Below are positions 15,036 to 17,008 of a DNA stretch of 17,008 nucleotides, in pieces. The notes beneath the pieces were generated by a model. It was not told where the DNA came from. It made no database searches and worked only from the letters and a program-made list of their open reading frames with translations. How positions within the stretch are numbered: position 1 is the first letter of the stretch; every line of letters begins with the position of its first letter. Source of the stretch: JBMORL01 sp049322335 (GTDB lineage Bacteria; Bacteroidota; Bacteroidia; Flavobacteriales_D; UBA2798); contig JBMORL010000051.1 in NCBI GenBank assembly GCA_049322335.1, forward strand, positions 1 to 17,008. Direction: 5' to 3'. The position numbers and the translations under genes are program-made.

Positions 15036-16727
15036 ATGTCGAACGGAGAAGACAAAAAGATCATTTTCTCGATGGTGAAAGTGGGAAAAACCACTCCACA
15101 GGGAAAACAAATTCTTAACAACATTTATTTATCGTTTTATTACGGAGCCAAAATCGGTATTCTCGGTATGAATGGTGCCGGTAAATCTACCGTATTACGC
15201 ATCATTGCAGGGGAAGATAAAAATTACCAGGGCGATGTGGTTTTTTCTCCGGGATACACCGTTGGTTATTTACCGCAGGATCCTCAATTGGATGAAACCA
15301 AAACCGTAAAGGAAATTGTGCAGGAAGGCACACAGGAAATTGTTGACCTGCTGAAAGAATTTGAAGAAATCAATTTAAAATTCGGTGAGCCGGAATATCT
15401 TGATGATGCAGATAAAATGGAAAAACTGATGGCGCGCCAGGCCGAAGTACAGGAAAAACTGGATGCTGTGGGCGCATGGGAACTGGATAACAAACTGGAA
15501 CGAGCCATGGATGCGCTGCGTTGTCCCGATGGAGATTCTTCTGTGAAAAATTTATCGGGAGGAGAAAGAAGACGCGTTGCGCTTTGCCGTTTGCTTTTGA
15601 AAAATCCGGATATACTTTTACTGGATGAGCCTACCAACCACCTGGATGCAGAAAGCGTGCAATGGCTCGAACAACATTTACAACAGTATCCAGGAACCGT
15701 TATTGCTGTAACACACGACCGGTATTTCCTGGACAATGTAGCCGGATGGATTCTTGAACTCGATCGTGGAGAAGGAATTCCCTGGAAAGGAAATTATTCT
15801 TCGTGGCTGGAACAGAAAAAAGCCAGACTGGAACAGGAAGAAAAAACAGAAAGCAAACGCCAGAAATTTTTACAACGCGAGCTCGATTGGGTACGACAGG
15901 GTGCTAAAGGAAGACAAGCCAAACAAAAAGCACGTTTGCAGAATTATGAAAAACTACAGGGAGAAGATGTAAAACAAAAAGAAGAAAAACTCGAAATATT
16001 TATCCCTAACGGACCGCGCCTTGGTAATGAAGTGATCGAAGCCGTTAATGTCTCGAAGGCATTTGGTGATAAATTATTGTACGACAATCTCAATTTTAAA
16101 TTACCTCCTGCGGGTATTGTAGGGATTATTGGCCCCAATGGCGCAGGAAAAACTACCATTTTTAAAATGATCATGGGTGAAGAAAAACCTGATGGCGGTG
16201 AATTTAAAATCGGAGAAACAGTAAAGATCAGTTACGTAGATCAAACCCACAAAGCCCTCGATCCCAATAAAACCATTTGGGAAGTAATTACAGGCGGACT
16301 GGAAAATATGGAGATTGGCGGAAAAACCATGAACTCGCGTGCATACGTTTCGCGTTTCAATTTCAACGGGCCTGATCAGAATAAAAAATTAGCGGTGTTA
16401 TCAGGCGGAGAAAGAAACCGCCTCCATATGGCAATGACACTTCAGGGTGAAGCGAATGTTTTATTGTTAGACGAACCCACCAACGATCTTGATGTAAACA
16501 CATTGCGTGCGCTGGAAGAAGCGCTGGAAGATTTTGCAGGATGTGCCGTAATCATTTCGCACGACCGCTGGTTCCTCGACCGCGTATGTACACATATCCT
16601 TGCCTTCGAAGGCGATTCGCAGGTGTATTGGTTTGAAGGTTCTTTTTCCGAATACGAAGAGAATAAGAAAAAACGAATGGGAAATGTGGAACCGAAACGG
16701 ATTCGGTATCGTAAATTGGTGAAATAA
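15036..16727 (+). CDS. ettA: ABC-F protein, energy-dependent translational throttle EttA
   Basis: The 563-aa product is a soluble tandem ABC ATPase of the EttA type. In E. coli EttA binds the ribosomal E site and gates initiation according to ATP/ADP. ABC1 has Walker A G-M-N-G-A-G-K-S-T (44-52), signature L-S-G-G-E-R (173-178), Walker B ending D197-E198 and H227. ABC2 has Walker A G-P-N-G-A-G-K-T-T (366-374), L-S-G-G-E-R (455-460), D479-E480 and H509. The arm insertion is about 95-142, and the inter-domain tRNA-interacting linker about 255-322 is rich in K, R, Q and E. The C-terminus E-P-K-R-I-R-Y-R-K resembles EttA. No transmembrane domain is present, so it is not a transporter. Antibiotic-resistance ABC-F proteins look similar, but the arm and C-terminus favour EttA. 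Confidence 0.94.
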   Translation: MSNGEDKKIIFSMVKVGKTTPQGKQILNNIYLSFYYGAKIGILGMNGAGKSTVLRIIAGEDKNYQGDVVFSPGYTVGYLPQDPQLDETKTVKEIVQEGTQEIVDLLKEFEEINLKFGEPEYLDDADKMEKLMARQAEVQEKLDAVGAWELDNKLERAMDALRCPDGDSSVKNLSGGERRRVALCRLLLKNPDILLLDEPTNHLDAESVQWLEQHLQQYPGTVIAVTHDRYFLDNVAGWILELDRGEGIPWKGNYSSWLEQKKARLEQEEKTESKRQKFLQRELDWVRQGAKGRQAKQKARLQNYEKLQGEDVKQKEEKLEIFIPNGPRLGNEVIEAVNVSKAFGDKLLYDNLNFKLPPAGIVGIIGPNGAGKTTIFKMIMGEEKPDGGEFKIGETVKISYVDQTHKALDPNKTIWEVITGGLENMEIGGKTMNSRAYVSRFNFNGPDQNKKLAVLSGGERNRLHMAMTLQGEANVLLLDEPTNDLDVNTLRALEEALEDFAGCAVIISHDRWFLDRVCTHILAFEGDSQVYWFEGSFSEYEENKKKRMGNVEPKRIRYRKLVK

Positions 16728-16737
16728 ATTTACGGTA

Positions 16738-16759
16738 GAGATGTCGCGCCTGACGTCTC
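16738..16759. repeat. Imperfect hairpin repeat after ettA
   Basis: GAGATGTC (16738-16745) pairs with GACGTCTC (16752-16759) around GCGCCT, with one mismatch that would be a G-U pair in RNA. No T-run follows, so it is not a canonical terminator. It looks like a dispersed intergenic palindrome, slightly decayed. Confidence 0.55.
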
Positions 16760-16822
16760 CAACGAAACCAGGACGAAAAGATAAATGAGAAAGATGTTAG
16801 ATAATTTTAAAAAATAAATATC

Positions 16823-17008
16823 ATGAAAAAAGCCATCATCAAAACCGAAAAAGGCGATATGAAAGTGGAATTTTACCACAGCGATGCGCCCAATACCGTT
16901 GCCAATTTTATCAAGTTGAGTGAAAGCGGTTATTACAACGGATTAAATTTTCATCGTGTAATTCCGAATTTTGTGATACAGGGCGGATGTCCAAATGGAA
17001 TTGGAAAC
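16823..17008 (+). CDS. Cyclophilin-type peptidyl-prolyl cis-trans isomerase (partial, 3' cut)
   Basis: The first 62 codons are present and the frame is open to the window end. The start is M-K-K-A-I-I-K-T-E-K-G-D, and the cyclophilin signature F-H-R-V-I-P-N-F-V-I-Q-G-G is at 43-55. R45 is the expected catalytic arginine, and F50 and Q53 line the proline pocket. There is no signal peptide, so a cytoplasmic folding catalyst is likely. This matches the short single-domain bacterial cyclophilins (PpiB-like), although a longer fusion cannot be excluded because the 3' part is missing. It lies 95 nt downstream of ettA on the same strand, with a hairpin between them. Confidence 0.92.
   Translation, partial: MKKAIIKTEKGDMKVEFYHSDAPNTVANFIKLSESGYYNGLNFHRVIPNFVIQGGCPNGIGN

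Noticed and set aside
15284..15736. 150-codon serine-rich frame antisense to ettA
   Set aside because: It is a shadow of the ABC1 domain; low-complexity serine content is typical of such artefacts.

Overview
The window looks like ordinary chromosome from a member of the Bacteroidota (Flavobacteriia, Sphingobacteriia or Chitinophagia-like). Three signs support this. One protein ends in a type IX secretion (T9SS type A) sorting domain. Several genes are preceded by the Bacteroidota -7 promoter element TAnnTTTG. The tripartite efflux components also look Bacteroidota-like. I see no tRNA, rRNA, CRISPR array, insertion sequence, transposase, integrase or phage gene.

Layout, left to right. (1) 1-3070, + strand: the extreme 3' end of an upstream gene, pyrB (aspartate carbamoyltransferase), a STAS-domain protein, a small secreted T9SS-sorted protein, an intrinsic terminator, and rnz (ribonuclease Z). 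(2) 3067-6529, - strand: rlmI-like rRNA methyltransferase, MATE transporter and fmt, with a 2-nt gap then a 22-nt overlap, so very probably one operon. Its 3' end overlaps the stop codon of rnz. (3) 6628-8480, + strand: a DinB/YfiT-like protein coupled (TGATG) to a multi-pass membrane protein resembling DUF6056. (4) 8481-9032, - strand: a hypothetical soluble protein meeting the membrane protein tail to tail with no gap. (5) 9252-14859, + strand: a complete RND efflux operon (adaptor, 1060-aa inner-membrane pump, TolC-like outer-membrane protein) with both junctions in the 4-nt ATGA form. (6) 14859-14979: a cluster of three related hairpin elements resembling REP sequences. (7) 15036-16727, + strand: EttA-type ABC-F protein. 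(8) 16738-16759: an imperfect hairpin repeat. (9) 16823-17008: the start of a cyclophilin-type peptidyl-prolyl isomerase, cut by the window end.

Functionally, the region mixes pyrimidine synthesis (pyrB), RNA processing and translation (rnz, fmt, rlmI, ettA), protein folding (cyclophilin) and export (MATE, RND). No new multi-gene system is evident. The points most worth a second look are the hairpin cluster behind the RND operon, a terminator ending about 6 nt before the rnz start codon, the secreted T9SS protein sitting between STAS and rnz, and the uncharacterised membrane and hypothetical proteins at 7128-9032. No stretch longer than 300 bases lacks a gene; the largest gap is 9033-9251.
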